Source: an uncultured Cyclobacteriaceae bacterium
GTDB lineage: Bacteria > Bacteroidota > Bacteroidia > Cytophagales > Cyclobacteriaceae
Assembly (NCBI GenBank): GCA_947492745.1
Contig: CANLOE010000010.1
Location: 29,495 to 93,494, forward strand
Reading direction: 5' to 3'
Length of the DNA: 64,000 nucleotides
Position numbers and translations under genes: made by a program. The notes beneath the pieces are model-generated. The model did not search any database and was not told the DNA's origin. It saw nothing but the letters and a program-made list of their open reading frames with translations. Position 1 is the stretch's first letter. Every line of letters starts with the position of its first letter. This document shows, in pieces, positions 17,500 to 25,348 of the stretch.

Positions 17500-18185
17500 A
17501 GGAAAATAATTATTTCTTGATGTTGAAAACACCCGCCATTTACTTTGACCCAAAGGGCTGGCTGGGCGATGTAAAGGTCGTCATATTATTTAATTAATGC
17601 TGCACTAAAGGGCTATTTTGAACTGCATCACTTATATTTTCAAGTGTGCCCAGTGATTACCAACGGTCACATGGAATTCGCAGGAACGACATTCACCTTC
17701 AGCTAAACATTTTCTTGGTTATACTCATTTCCGATGTGTTCCTTTGACGTATAATACCAACTTAGCTTTTAACCCAATTTTGTATGACTCCATTGATAGT
17801 GCTGCTGCTGCTGTTTTTTCCCCGCGCAGCCAGCGGGTTCCTTCGCTAAAATGCCCTATTAATGCTTTTTGAAGCTCGGCCCTGCCTCATTCTACACTCA
17901 GAATCAGCGACAGTAAATTCCAAAACAATAGCTGCCAAACAGTTTCGAAATAAAAGCTCGGTAGTAGAAAAAAGTAGCTATCTTATCTCCACAAACACCT
18001 TAAACTCAGTCTACCTTCTTATCTTTATTACTCTTAAAAGAACAAATGCAATTATTCAATTTTAGGTTTGTAAGTCATTCATTATTATAGTAAATTCAAG
18101 ACTGCATTAGTTTGATAACTTGTTCTCTTGAGCATTTTTTGGCATAATTTTAGCCACTGATATAGTGATTTGTACTCTAAAAACT
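17500..18185. other. Intergenic region with family-F repeat and decayed element
   Basis: Contains F1 (about 17625-17728, listed separately) and at 17753-17773 a short match to a B-element terminus (ATACCAACTTAGCTTTTAA). The rest, including a GC-rich stretch with repeated GCTGCTGCTG at 17808-17820, shows no gene; the small open frame at 17862-18065 lacks any recognisable feature. Confidence 0.45.
17625..17728 (+). repeat. Family-F interspersed repeat, partial copy F1
   Basis: Matches the 5' half of the F family (TTATATTTTCAAG...GGTCACATGGAATTCGCAGGAACGACATT). The AGTGATAACAAATTT tail is not found nearby, so this copy is incomplete or strongly decayed. Confidence 0.55.
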
Positions 18186-18593
18186 ATGAGATTAAGAAAA
18201 GCAAAACAGTTCGTGTCGATGATGGTCTGGGTATTATTGTCCCTAGGTCATGCTACTATGGCACAATCTGATATTATCAATGATGTAAAGCAGGCCCTGA
18301 AGTCCGGTAGCGCAAAAGAAGTAGCTAAACTTATGAATGCCAATGTAGGCCTATCTCTCGATGGTAAGAACGAAAACTACAGCAAAGCTCAAGCAGAGTT
18401 CGTACTGAAGAACTTTTTCAAGGAGCATCCGCCGACCAGCTTTATCGTGGTACATCAAGGAGCCTCCAAAGGCAAACTGCCCTATGCTATTGGTCAGTAT
18501 GTCAGTAATGGCGACTCCTTCAGGATATGGATCCGTATAAAAAATTCGGAAGGGCGGTTTCGTATCCATGAGATGAGCTTTACCCCCGAATAA
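18186..18593 (+). CDS. DUF4783 family exported protein
   Basis: Small exported protein of 135 residues with a signal peptide (VSMMVWVLLSLGHATMAQS) and a SnoaL/NTF2-like cone-type domain: IINDVKQALKSGSAKEVAKLM, QAEFVLKNFFKEHPP, FRIWIRIKNSEGRFRIHEMSF. This pattern is the Bacteroidota family DUF4783, of unknown function. I chose ATG 18186, which starts a clean signal peptide. It lies upstream of nadC with a terminator in between. Confidence 0.78.
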   Translation: MRLRKAKQFVSMMVWVLLSLGHATMAQSDIINDVKQALKSGSAKEVAKLMNANVGLSLDGKNENYSKAQAEFVLKNFFKEHPPTSFIVVHQGASKGKLPYAIGQYVSNGDSFRIWIRIKNSEGRFRIHEMSFTPE

Positions 18594-18625
18594 GCCCCTT
18601 GTAGACATTTATCGTAAATATTTAT

Positions 18626-18656
18626 AAAGCACTGAAAATATCAGTGCTTTTTTTTT
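18626..18656 (+). terminator. Intrinsic terminator between DUF4783 gene and nadC
   Basis: Stem AAAGCACTGA (18626-18635) with TCAGTGCTTT (18641-18650), then TTTTTT. It ends only 11 bp before the nadC start. Confidence 0.8.
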
Positions 18657-18667
18657 ACTTTTATCAC

Positions 18668-19525
18668 GTGAAACTAGACTACCTTACCCCAGAAGCCATT
18701 CAGGCCTTCATCCAATCCGCATTGTTAGAAGATGTCGGTGATGGCGATCATTCTTCACTGGCCTCCATACCGGAACACTTTCATAATAAAGCACGCCTAT
18801 TGATCAAGGGCGAAGGCATCATCGCCGGACTGGAGATGGCCGAGCACATTTTCAAAGCGGTAGATCCACAATTGGAAACAGAGCTACTGCTCAAAGAAGG
18901 TAGTTCTGTAAGTTACGGTGACATCGGGCTGGAGGTACAAGGCCCGTCCCGCTCCATTCTCACTGCCGAACGGCTGGTACTGAACTGCATGCAAAGGATG
19001 AGCGGTATTGCTACGTATACCCGTCATCTCATGGGCCTCATCGCAGGTACAAAGGCAGAACTGCTCGACACCCGCAAGACTACTCCCAATTTCAGATTGA
19101 TGGAAAAATGGGCCGTAGCTATTGGAGGCGGTACCAACCATCGTTTTGGCCTCTATGACATGGTCATGCTCAAAGATAACCATATCGATTTTGCAGGAGG
19201 TATCGAAGCCGCCATCCGTTCTACACAAACCTACTTAAAAGATAAACAGTTGTCCTTGCGCATAGAGGTAGAAACCCGTAACCTCGAAGAGGTCAAAGAA
19301 GTGATGCATGTCGGCGGAGCCGATGTTATCATGCTGGACAATATGAGCCCCGAACTGATGCGCGAAGCAGTGGCACTCATCGGTGACAGCCATCAGACCG
19401 AAGCTAGCGGCGGTATCACTGAGGAAACCATCGCAGAAGTGGCCCAATGCGGTGTGAATTTTATCTCGGTAGGCGCACTCACGCACTCCATTAATAGTAT
19501 GGACATCAGTTTAAAAGCAATATAA
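18668..19525 (+). CDS. nadC: Nicotinate-nucleotide pyrophosphorylase (carboxylating)
   Basis: Quinolinate phosphoribosyltransferase of NAD synthesis. The 285-residue product has the family start DYLTPEAIQAFIQSALLEDVGDGDHSS, the catalytic ERLVLNCMQRMSGIAT, LLDTRKTTPNFRLMEKWAVAIGGGTNHR and the C-terminal phosphate site EASGGIT..GVNFISVGALTHS. GTG 18668 is chosen because the protein then starts at the family's usual place; the more upstream GTG at 18644 lies inside the terminator stem. Confidence 0.95.
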   Translation: MKLDYLTPEAIQAFIQSALLEDVGDGDHSSLASIPEHFHNKARLLIKGEGIIAGLEMAEHIFKAVDPQLETELLLKEGSSVSYGDIGLEVQGPSRSILTAERLVLNCMQRMSGIATYTRHLMGLIAGTKAELLDTRKTTPNFRLMEKWAVAIGGGTNHRFGLYDMVMLKDNHIDFAGGIEAAIRSTQTYLKDKQLSLRIEVETRNLEEVKEVMHVGGADVIMLDNMSPELMREAVALIGDSHQTEASGGITEETIAEVAQCGVNFISVGALTHSINSMDISLKAI

Positions 19526-19693
19526 CATCGAGAATCTGCCCTTTACAGAGGACAAAAGTCTATTTTTCCCGTGGGGATAAGATCACTCTAGTTGTTCATA
19601 GCAATTTTTAATCTTAATTTTGTGATCATTTTACAGAAACACCGTATCCTATAATTCTTGTGCATAGGGTACATCGCATAAACGCAATAGTCA

Positions 19694-20176
19694 ATGATCG
19701 TAAAGACCAAAAAATACAAACTCGATAACAATACCTATATCAAACTGGGGATGATCAACATTCTCAAACAACAGTGGTGGGTAGGATTGATCGCATTGGC
19801 CATTTGTTGTGGCTATTTTATTATTCCCAGTATCTGGTGGTTCATCGGTGCCGGTATAGCACTGGTCCTGTATGTATTGTTCTGGCTGATACAGTTCGCA
19901 GGGGTAACCCAAATGGAACAGACCAAGATACTGTTCGAGAGACTATCCTATGAAATCAATAGCCAACAGGTATTGATCAAAATCAACACCAAACAGGGGA
20001 TGCCCATGAAGTGGGAAAATATAAAGCGGGCAGAGGTGGGGAAGAATCATTTTCTACTTGTCGTGAACAAGGCCCAATTGATCCATTTGCCCTTCAAGAT
20101 TTTCAATACCGAAAATGAAAAGAAATTTGTCGAGACCATCTTGAAAAGAAAAGGATTGATCAAAACCAAAGCATAG
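19694..20176 (+). CDS. YcxB-like membrane protein
   Basis: A 160-residue protein with two transmembrane segments (about 28-45 and 48-70) followed by a cytoplasmic YcxB-like C-terminal domain (VLIKINTKQGMPMKWENIKRAEVGKNHFLLVVNKAQLIHLPFKIF), a PH-like fold of unknown function. It stands alone, with 168 bp upstream. Confidence 0.7.
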   Translation: MIVKTKKYKLDNNTYIKLGMINILKQQWWVGLIALAICCGYFIIPSIWWFIGAGIALVLYVLFWLIQFAGVTQMEQTKILFERLSYEINSQQVLIKINTKQGMPMKWENIKRAEVGKNHFLLVVNKAQLIHLPFKIFNTENEKKFVETILKRKGLIKTKA

Positions 20177-20762
20177 CTCCAGCTCCTATATCGATCGGGT
20201 ATGGATATACAGAGGACCGCTAACGCAAAATCCCCTGTTTACGGACCAACGTTCTCTACGTTTGCCGTCCCGTAATCGGATGATCAAGCTAGTACTTGGT
20301 ACCGTCAGCAGAAAACCCGATCTGGCCCTAGGCTACTTACTATATATCTTCTTAGAAGATTTTCATGAAACGACTTTCGCTGATGGCACAAAAGGCAATA
20401 CTCCGTATCGGCCATCTGCGATTTGAATATCCACTACGGACTTAAGATCAATCGGATTGCGTAATGAGCGTGTAAAGTGCAATAAGATCAGCGATTTAGG
20501 TGAGGCGGCTTTTTATCACTAAGGTGACGAGCCTGCGCAGCGTAAAACCGCTGATATTGAAGTGATTTATGCTCGTAATAGGAGGGCTATTGATTATTTT
20601 GGGTTAAAATAGTTGCCTATCAATACCCTATTTAGTTTTTTTGAATCATACCCTCAGCGATGCTATATTTGTCCACTGATGCTATTTTCAAAGTAAATGA
20701 TAACAAATTGCTGAAGTAATTTACGAATAGTTTCTTATTGTCCACTAGCTCCATCCAAGGTC
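20177..20762. other. Intergenic region upstream of recX
   Basis: Holds the divergent element at 20446-20604 and a possible F-family tail at 20684-20725 (TTTTCAAAGTAAATGATAACAAATT). No gene or RNA is seen elsewhere in it. Confidence 0.45.
20446..20604 (+). mobile_element. Divergent palindromic element related to type C
   Basis: 159 bp flanked by TAA (20443-20445) and TAA (20605-20607). The right end (GCTATTGATTATTTTGGGT) matches type C; the left end lacks the ACCC terminus but keeps GATCAATCG and TAATGAGCG at type-C positions. The centre is a different hairpin (TTATCACTAAGGTGACGA) and the inner stems (ATCAGCGATTT / CCGCTGATATT) differ from C, D and E. Confidence 0.6.
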
Positions 20763-21269
20763 TTGTTCGATTTTGAATCCAAAGGGAAACCGAAAAACGT
20801 CTACAGCTTAAAAGAAGCTCAGCTGAAAGCCGCCGATTTCTGCGCTTATCAGGAGCGGTCCCAACAGGAAGTACGCGACAAGCTCTATACCTATGGCCTC
20901 TATCCCGATGAAGTGGAGGAGGTACTATCCCGGCTAATTGTGGATGGTTTTCTAAACGAAGAACGTTTTGCCATTGCCTATGCGGGAGGAAAGTTCCGGG
21001 TAAAAGCCTGGGGAAGAAAAAAAATAATCCAAGGACTAAAACAGCATAAAGTTTCAGCTTACTGCACTCAAAAGGGATTGGACAGCATCGACGAACAGGA
21101 GTATCGGGACAAACTGTGTGCTTTGGTGCAAAAGAAAATCCCGCCCTCCATTCCTAAGGATACTTACAAACTTCAACACAAGATAGCCCGTTACCTGTTC
21201 GGAAAAGGCTATGAACAAGAGCTGATATGGCAGTGCCTTCGAGAGAGTTTCGATTCGTTGGACCATTGA
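20763..21269 (+). CDS. recX: Regulatory protein RecX
   Basis: Small modulator of RecA. The 168-residue product consists of RecX three-helix repeats: AADFCAYQERSQQEVRDKLYTYGLYPDEVEEVLSRLIVDGFLNEERFAIAYAGGKFRVKAWGRKKI, the canonical pattern with LxxxGFLNExRFA and a following K.WG..KI. The start is TTG 20763; there is no ATG nearby and codons beyond it lack family similarity. No recA is in the window. Confidence 0.88.
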   Translation: MFDFESKGKPKNVYSLKEAQLKAADFCAYQERSQQEVRDKLYTYGLYPDEVEEVLSRLIVDGFLNEERFAIAYAGGKFRVKAWGRKKIIQGLKQHKVSAYCTQKGLDSIDEQEYRDKLCALVQKKIPPSIPKDTYKLQHKIARYLFGKGYEQELIWQCLRESFDSLDH

Positions 21270-21325
21270 ATTTACTATTTATACTAAACGATAACTCCGA
21301 GACAAAGCTGTAATAATCCGCTTCA

Positions 21326-21491
21326 ACCCAAAATGATCAATAGAGAACCTATTCCACGCATAAATAGCTTCATACCGGAAGCTTTGCCCTCCGGTCTTCA
21401 TTCACCATAGCGGGGCTATGCCGAACGAATACAAATGGCCGGTATTTTGCTATTGATACGCTCATCACGATTTCTATCCATCAATTTGGGT
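21326..21491 (-). mobile_element. Type-C palindromic MITE, copy C3
   Basis: A 166-bp C element in reverse orientation to C1 and C2, flanked by TCA (21323-21325) and TCA (21492-21494). The TCA pair is informative: it shows the target duplication is TNA and not a fixed part of the element. Confidence 0.88.
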
Positions 21492-21562
21492 TCAAGCAAA
21501 CTTTTATACCTTACCGTAGCATACTACCAGTATATATTCACCCTTTTCAAGACTATAAAGAT

Positions 21563-22048
21563 ATGCCCAAGCACTTCGACCTTTTTGATCATAAAATCGC
21601 ACTATTGTCTTATCTACTGATATGGGGAACGGCCTGTCAGGCGCAAAATGAAGAAGGCCACCTTGATATCAATACAAACAAGCAGCAGGTGGCTCTGCAA
21701 GGCTATGATGCAGTCAGTTATTTTGAGGCATCAGGCCCATTAAAAGGGGATAAGGTCTATACTGCACAATATGATGGGGCTACCTATTGGTTTACGGGGC
21801 AGGAGCATTTGGATACGTTTTTGAAAAACCCTACAGCCTATATCCCTCAGTACGGTGGATGGTGCGCCTATGCGATCGGTAAGAATAGTGAAAAGGTAAG
21901 AGTAGACCCCAAAACTTTTAAGGTTACCGATGGGAAGTTGTACCTATTTTACAATTTCAATTTCAATAACACGCTAAAGGACTGGAACAAAAAAGAAAAA
22001 GAACTCACCATCAAGGCCAATGAGAACTGGAAGAGGATTATCAAGTAG
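21563..22048 (+). CDS. YHS domain-containing exported protein
   Basis: A 161-residue exported protein with a hydrophobic N-terminus ending near CQAQ and a YHS domain: VALQGYDAVSYFEASGPLKGD..YTAQYDGATYWFTGQEHLDTFLKNPTAYIPQYGGWCAYA. YHS domains are small metal-associated modules; the specific role is unknown. The open frame starts 72 bp after MITE C3, so promoter sequence may be contributed by or disturbed by the element. Confidence 0.85.
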   Translation: MPKHFDLFDHKIALLSYLLIWGTACQAQNEEGHLDINTNKQQVALQGYDAVSYFEASGPLKGDKVYTAQYDGATYWFTGQEHLDTFLKNPTAYIPQYGGWCAYAIGKNSEKVRVDPKTFKVTDGKLYLFYNFNFNNTLKDWNKKEKELTIKANENWKRIIK

Positions 22049-22119
22049 CCGGAAAACGTCGTATACCTACCTTATGACCAGAATAGTCCAAAAAATAAAG
22101 GGCTTGATCTCAAATTTTG

Positions 22120-22150
22120 TTTGAAGAAAAGAAGGCATCCCGTATCTTTG
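22120..22150 (+). promoter_or_regulatory. Consensus Bacteroidota promoter upstream of the DinB-like gene
   Basis: TTTG (22120-22123), exactly 19 bp, then TATCTTTG (22143-22150), a full match to TTTG-N19-TAnnTTTG. It decides the gene start: ATG 22121 overlaps the -33 box and cannot be used from this promoter, whereas ATG 22193 lies about 36 nt after the expected start site. Confidence 0.75.
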
Positions 22151-22192
22151 CATGTTCGAACCCAATGCCTGATTGGTCAGGCGACACGATTT

Positions 22193-22720
22193 ATGGAATT
22201 AAAGAACGCTTGTCATCGGATATTAACACAACTCGAAGAGGTTGTAGCTCAGCTCTCAGCAGAGGAGTTCAGGACTCCTGTCAGAGTACTCAATCAATCG
22301 ACCATCGGACAACATGTCCGCCATACGCTGGAATTTTTCATCTGTCTTGAAGAAGGCATTGCTCAAGGTAGTATCAATTATGATAATCGAAAGCATGACA
22401 AGACCATAGAAAATGACAAGTCATTGACTTTGAGCAAAATAAACGAAATCAAGGCTTTTATCAATCAGAAGGGCAAAAACCATAGTCTAAAACTCCATGT
22501 CAATTATGATATGGACAATACGGACAGCACTACTATACCGACGAGTTACCTGAGAGAGCTGGCCTATAATCTTGAACATGCGGTACATCATATGGCGATT
22601 ATGAAAATCGGTTTGAAAGAACTCAAACCTGATATTATCATCTCTCCGAGCTTCGGCATTGCCGTATCCACTCTACGCTATCAGGAAAAAGAGAAAACGG
22701 AGAAGGTACTTGATGCTTAA
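22193..22720 (+). CDS. DinB-like superfamily protein
   Basis: A 175-residue four-helix-bundle protein of the DinB/YfiT-like superfamily. Supporting features are the first-helix pattern MELKNACHRILTQLEEVVAQLSAEEF, the metal-type His in STIGQHVRHTLEFF and the second site ELAYNLEHAVHHMAIMKIGLKEL. Such proteins are metal-dependent enzymes, several acting on bacillithiol or mycothiol; the substrate here is unknown. The start is set by the promoter at 22120-22150. Confidence 0.75.
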   Translation: MELKNACHRILTQLEEVVAQLSAEEFRTPVRVLNQSTIGQHVRHTLEFFICLEEGIAQGSINYDNRKHDKTIENDKSLTLSKINEIKAFINQKGKNHSLKLHVNYDMDNTDSTTIPTSYLRELAYNLEHAVHHMAIMKIGLKELKPDIIISPSFGIAVSTLRYQEKEKTEKVLDA

Positions 22721-22724
22721 AGAC

Positions 22725-22965
22725 TATTTTCATGAGTATACGATTGATTTCCAAGGGTCACATAGAAAATCCGTAGGAATGATATTTGAACTTTCTATAC
22801 CATACTCATTGTTGTTGGGTCACCTTTTGGCACTTCATACCGTTGGAATTTCTACAGCCGGTGCTGCGACCTTTATTGACCTTGTCTTATTCCGTATTCA
22901 AGTTAAGTGATACAAAATTCTAAAATAATATGTTTCATACCAGTCTCTTGGGCGGGTTTTAGTGT
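22725..22965 (+). repeat. Family-F interspersed repeat, copy F2
   Basis: 5' part TATTTTCATGAGTATACGAT...GGGTCACATAGAAAATCC and tail AAGTGATACAAAATTCTAAAATAATAT match the other F copies at 39262, 41988 and 52925. Short open frames here are not genes. Confidence 0.6.
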
Positions 22966-23011
22966 TTATGGATAATACATCGCTGATCATTACGATTCGG
23001 GCTTATTAAAA

Positions 23012-24043
23012 ATGGGGAGGAAAAATTTCATTATCAGGTTAAGGAGTTGGGAATACTGGCCTTTCGGAATCGTATATATTCCTATATTTTTTTATTGGGT
23101 ATGGTTATCGATAAGAGCCAGATCCCTGTTCTTCTTTTCGGCCTCCAATCCGGGCATCGAAAACGGAGGGATGTTGGGGGAATCCAAAATCAAAATATTG
23201 GATAAGTTGGATGATGAACTGAAACCTGTTACCTTCCTTGTCAGGACAGGTGAGGGACTGTCTTCGATTTCCAAAAAGCTGCAAAAGGCGAACCTTGACT
23301 ACCCCATCATTGCAAAGCCCGATATCGGGGAGCGTGGATGGATGGTTGAAAAAATAGTGGATGAAGCTAACCTGAGCGATTATCTACAAAGGTCCAAGGT
23401 GGATTTTTTGATTCAAGAGTACATCGACCTACCTGTTGAGGCCGGGGTCTTCTACTATCGCTTCCCGGGACAGTCTCAGGGCAAGGTCAGTTCCATTGTT
23501 CTTAAAGAAATGCTCCATGTCAGGGGTGATGGGCATAGTACGCTAAAAGATCTCATCCTTAAGAACGATCGTGCCAAACTGCAAATGGAAGTACTCTCCG
23601 AGGTATACGATATGAGCGAGGTACTTGAGAAAGGGCAGCACTTACAGTTAGTGGATATTGGTAATCACTGTAAGGGCACCAAATTTTTAAATGGCAACCA
23701 CCTGATCAATGACAAGATGCACTTGGCATTCGATAAGATCAGTAACGGTGTACAAGGCTTTTACTATGGGAGATATGATCTTCGTTGTGCCTCTACCGAC
23801 GATATGTATCAAGGAAAGGTCAAAATCATGGAGCTAAACGGTGCAGGTGCAGAACCGGCACATATCTATCAGCCCGGATTTTCGATTTTGACAGCCTACA
23901 AAGTACTTTTCCAACATTGGAAAACATTGTTCAAAATATCCAGGGCCAATCATCGCTTGGGCATCCCTTACCTCAGTCTACGCGAAGGCTGGAAAGAATA
24001 TCAAAAAGTCAGAAACTATAATAAAACAAAAGCTACAGCATAG
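23012..24043 (+). CDS. ATP-grasp family protein (D-Ala-D-Ala ligase-like)
   Basis: A 343-residue protein with an N-terminal hydrophobic segment (WPFGIVYIPIFFYWVWLSI) and an ATP-grasp-like body: YPIIAKPDIGERGWMVEKI, the nucleotide-binding strand FLIQEYIDLPVEAGVFYYRFPG, LRCASTDDMYQGKVKIMELNGAGAEPAHIY (metal-binding E-N pair). Proteins of this type are often labelled D-alanine-D-alanine ligase-like, but the substrate is unknown. It is followed by a LysE-type exporter about 30 bp downstream, so it may make a small dipeptide-like or amidated product that is exported; this is inference. Confidence 0.7.
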   Translation: MGRKNFIIRLRSWEYWPFGIVYIPIFFYWVWLSIRARSLFFFSASNPGIENGGMLGESKIKILDKLDDELKPVTFLVRTGEGLSSISKKLQKANLDYPIIAKPDIGERGWMVEKIVDEANLSDYLQRSKVDFLIQEYIDLPVEAGVFYYRFPGQSQGKVSSIVLKEMLHVRGDGHSTLKDLILKNDRAKLQMEVLSEVYDMSEVLEKGQHLQLVDIGNHCKGTKFLNGNHLINDKMHLAFDKISNGVQGFYYGRYDLRCASTDDMYQGKVKIMELNGAGAEPAHIYQPGFSILTAYKVLFQHWKTLFKISRANHRLGIPYLSLREGWKEYQKVRNYNKTKATA

Positions 24044-24074
24044 CGACTGTCGTTATTTTTTGGCCACTACTTCC

Positions 24075-24689
24075 ATGCTCCAGTATCTTATTATTTTTTT
24101 TATCGGTTTTGCATTTAGCTTCGTGGGGTCCATACCACCAGGTGTCATCAATATCAGTGTATTGCAGCATTCCGTCAGTGGGCATTTCAGAGCTGCACTG
24201 CGCTTCGCCCTAGCAGCAGCGCTCATTGAATATCCTTATGCTTACATCGCCGTACGGTTCGAGTCATGGATAAGTGCCTCTCCCTATATGGTCAGTAAGT
24301 TTCATCTGATGGCTACTGTTGTTATGCTGGTCCTAGGGATACTGAACCTTTGGTCGTCCAAGAGTCCGTCGCCGAAACTGGAAAAGCTCAACGCCAGTGG
24401 TTTTCGAAAAGGTGTACTGATCAGCTTGCTGAATCCTTTGGCCATTCCTTTCTGGATAGGTATTACCGCCTATGTCAGGACACTGGGCTGGATACCCGAG
24501 ATGTCACTCACCCAAGTGGCCATCTATGTCAGCGGTATATCTCTCGGAACCTTTGCCTTACTGCTCCTCATTGCCCTGCTTGGAAAAAAAATAGCTTTCC
24601 TTTTTCGTAGAAAAACACTTCTCAACAGCTTGCCCGGTTTTGTGTTTTTGTTTCTGGGACTGTATTCTTTATTTCTCTATTTCAGCTAG
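24075..24689 (+). CDS. LysE-family translocator
   Basis: Inner-membrane exporter of the LysE/RhtB type, 204 residues with about six transmembrane segments. It has the N-terminal family pattern FIGFAFSFVGSIPPGVINISVLQHSVSGHFRAALRFALAAALIEYPYAYIA and a middle segment FRKGVLISLLNPLAIPFWIG with the LNP motif. ATG 24075 is chosen over TTG 24060. Probably co-transcribed with the ATP-grasp gene. Confidence 0.85.
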   Translation: MLQYLIIFFIGFAFSFVGSIPPGVINISVLQHSVSGHFRAALRFALAAALIEYPYAYIAVRFESWISASPYMVSKFHLMATVVMLVLGILNLWSSKSPSPKLEKLNASGFRKGVLISLLNPLAIPFWIGITAYVRTLGWIPEMSLTQVAIYVSGISLGTFALLLLIALLGKKIAFLFRRKTLLNSLPGFVFLFLGLYSLFLYFS

Positions 24690-24694
24690 TTATC

Positions 24695-25333
24695 CTAGCG
24701 GGGTTTTTGAAGTGTAGGGGCGCTCAGCTCCATCGTTGACCGAAACCTTAGGATGACCGTCTTTGAGGTCATCGTTTCCAGTATAGGCCTTAAGGTCAGC
24801 TGGGCATTGTTTTTAGTCTGTTCCAGTACTCCTGACCGATAAGCTGCGGCTTCGATTTCCTTCTCGGCCAGCCGATAGGCTTTCTGAATAAACGTTTTAT
24901 TATCCGAGAAAGTAGCGGTGGTCAAGCTGAAAATCTTCGTGTCATCCATATCCAGTTTGTAGTAGCACAACTCCGGTTCGGGTAAAGTTATATACAAGGT
25001 ATCTCCTCCTATCACCACATCTTCGCCCCTGATCTTGGATAGGTCAACACAGCCTACAGCTTCTCCTTTTGATATCAACACGATACTGGATTCGAAAAAT
25101 TTCAGTCCGGCAAACTCGGCCAAGCTTTCGTTCAGCTCAGTAATCTCCTTGAAATTATACCTGACTAGCTCCATTTTGCCTATGGCTTCCATTTTTTCCA
25201 GTACTAAGGTATGGAAAATAGCCATATCCTTCTCAGCAGTACCCTCATCCTTAGTATACGAATAAAAAGCAATGGCGAGTCCCAGAGCCAATAGCCAAGG
25301 AATGAGACGGGAGAATACTCTTAAAAAACGCAT
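24695..25333 (-). CDS. DUF4230 domain-containing membrane-anchored protein
   Basis: A 212-residue protein with one N-terminal transmembrane anchor (LIPWLLALGLAIAFYSY) and a DUF4230 domain: TLVLEKMEAIGKMELVRYNFKEI..ESSIVLISKGEAVGCVDLSKIRGEDVVIGGDTLYITLPEPEL. The function of DUF4230 is unknown. It follows the DUF4105 gene by 15 bp and shares its operon. Confidence 0.82.
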   Translation of the reverse strand: MRFLRVFSRLIPWLLALGLAIAFYSYTKDEGTAEKDMAIFHTLVLEKMEAIGKMELVRYNFKEITELNESLAEFAGLKFFESSIVLISKGEAVGCVDLSKIRGEDVVIGGDTLYITLPEPELCYYKLDMDDTKIFSLTTATFSDNKTFIQKAYRLAEKEIEAAAYRSGVLEQTKNNAQLTLRPILETMTSKTVILRFRSTMELSAPTLQKPR

Positions 25334-25348
25334 ACCGATACTATTTCG

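Noticed and set aside
17862..18065. Plus-strand open frame of 67 codons
   Set aside because: No signal, domain, promoter or neighbour support; lies in a region of decayed repeats.
22659..22910. Plus-strand open frame of 83 codons after the DinB-like gene
   Set aside because: It starts inside the DinB-like gene in another frame and otherwise coincides with repeat F2.
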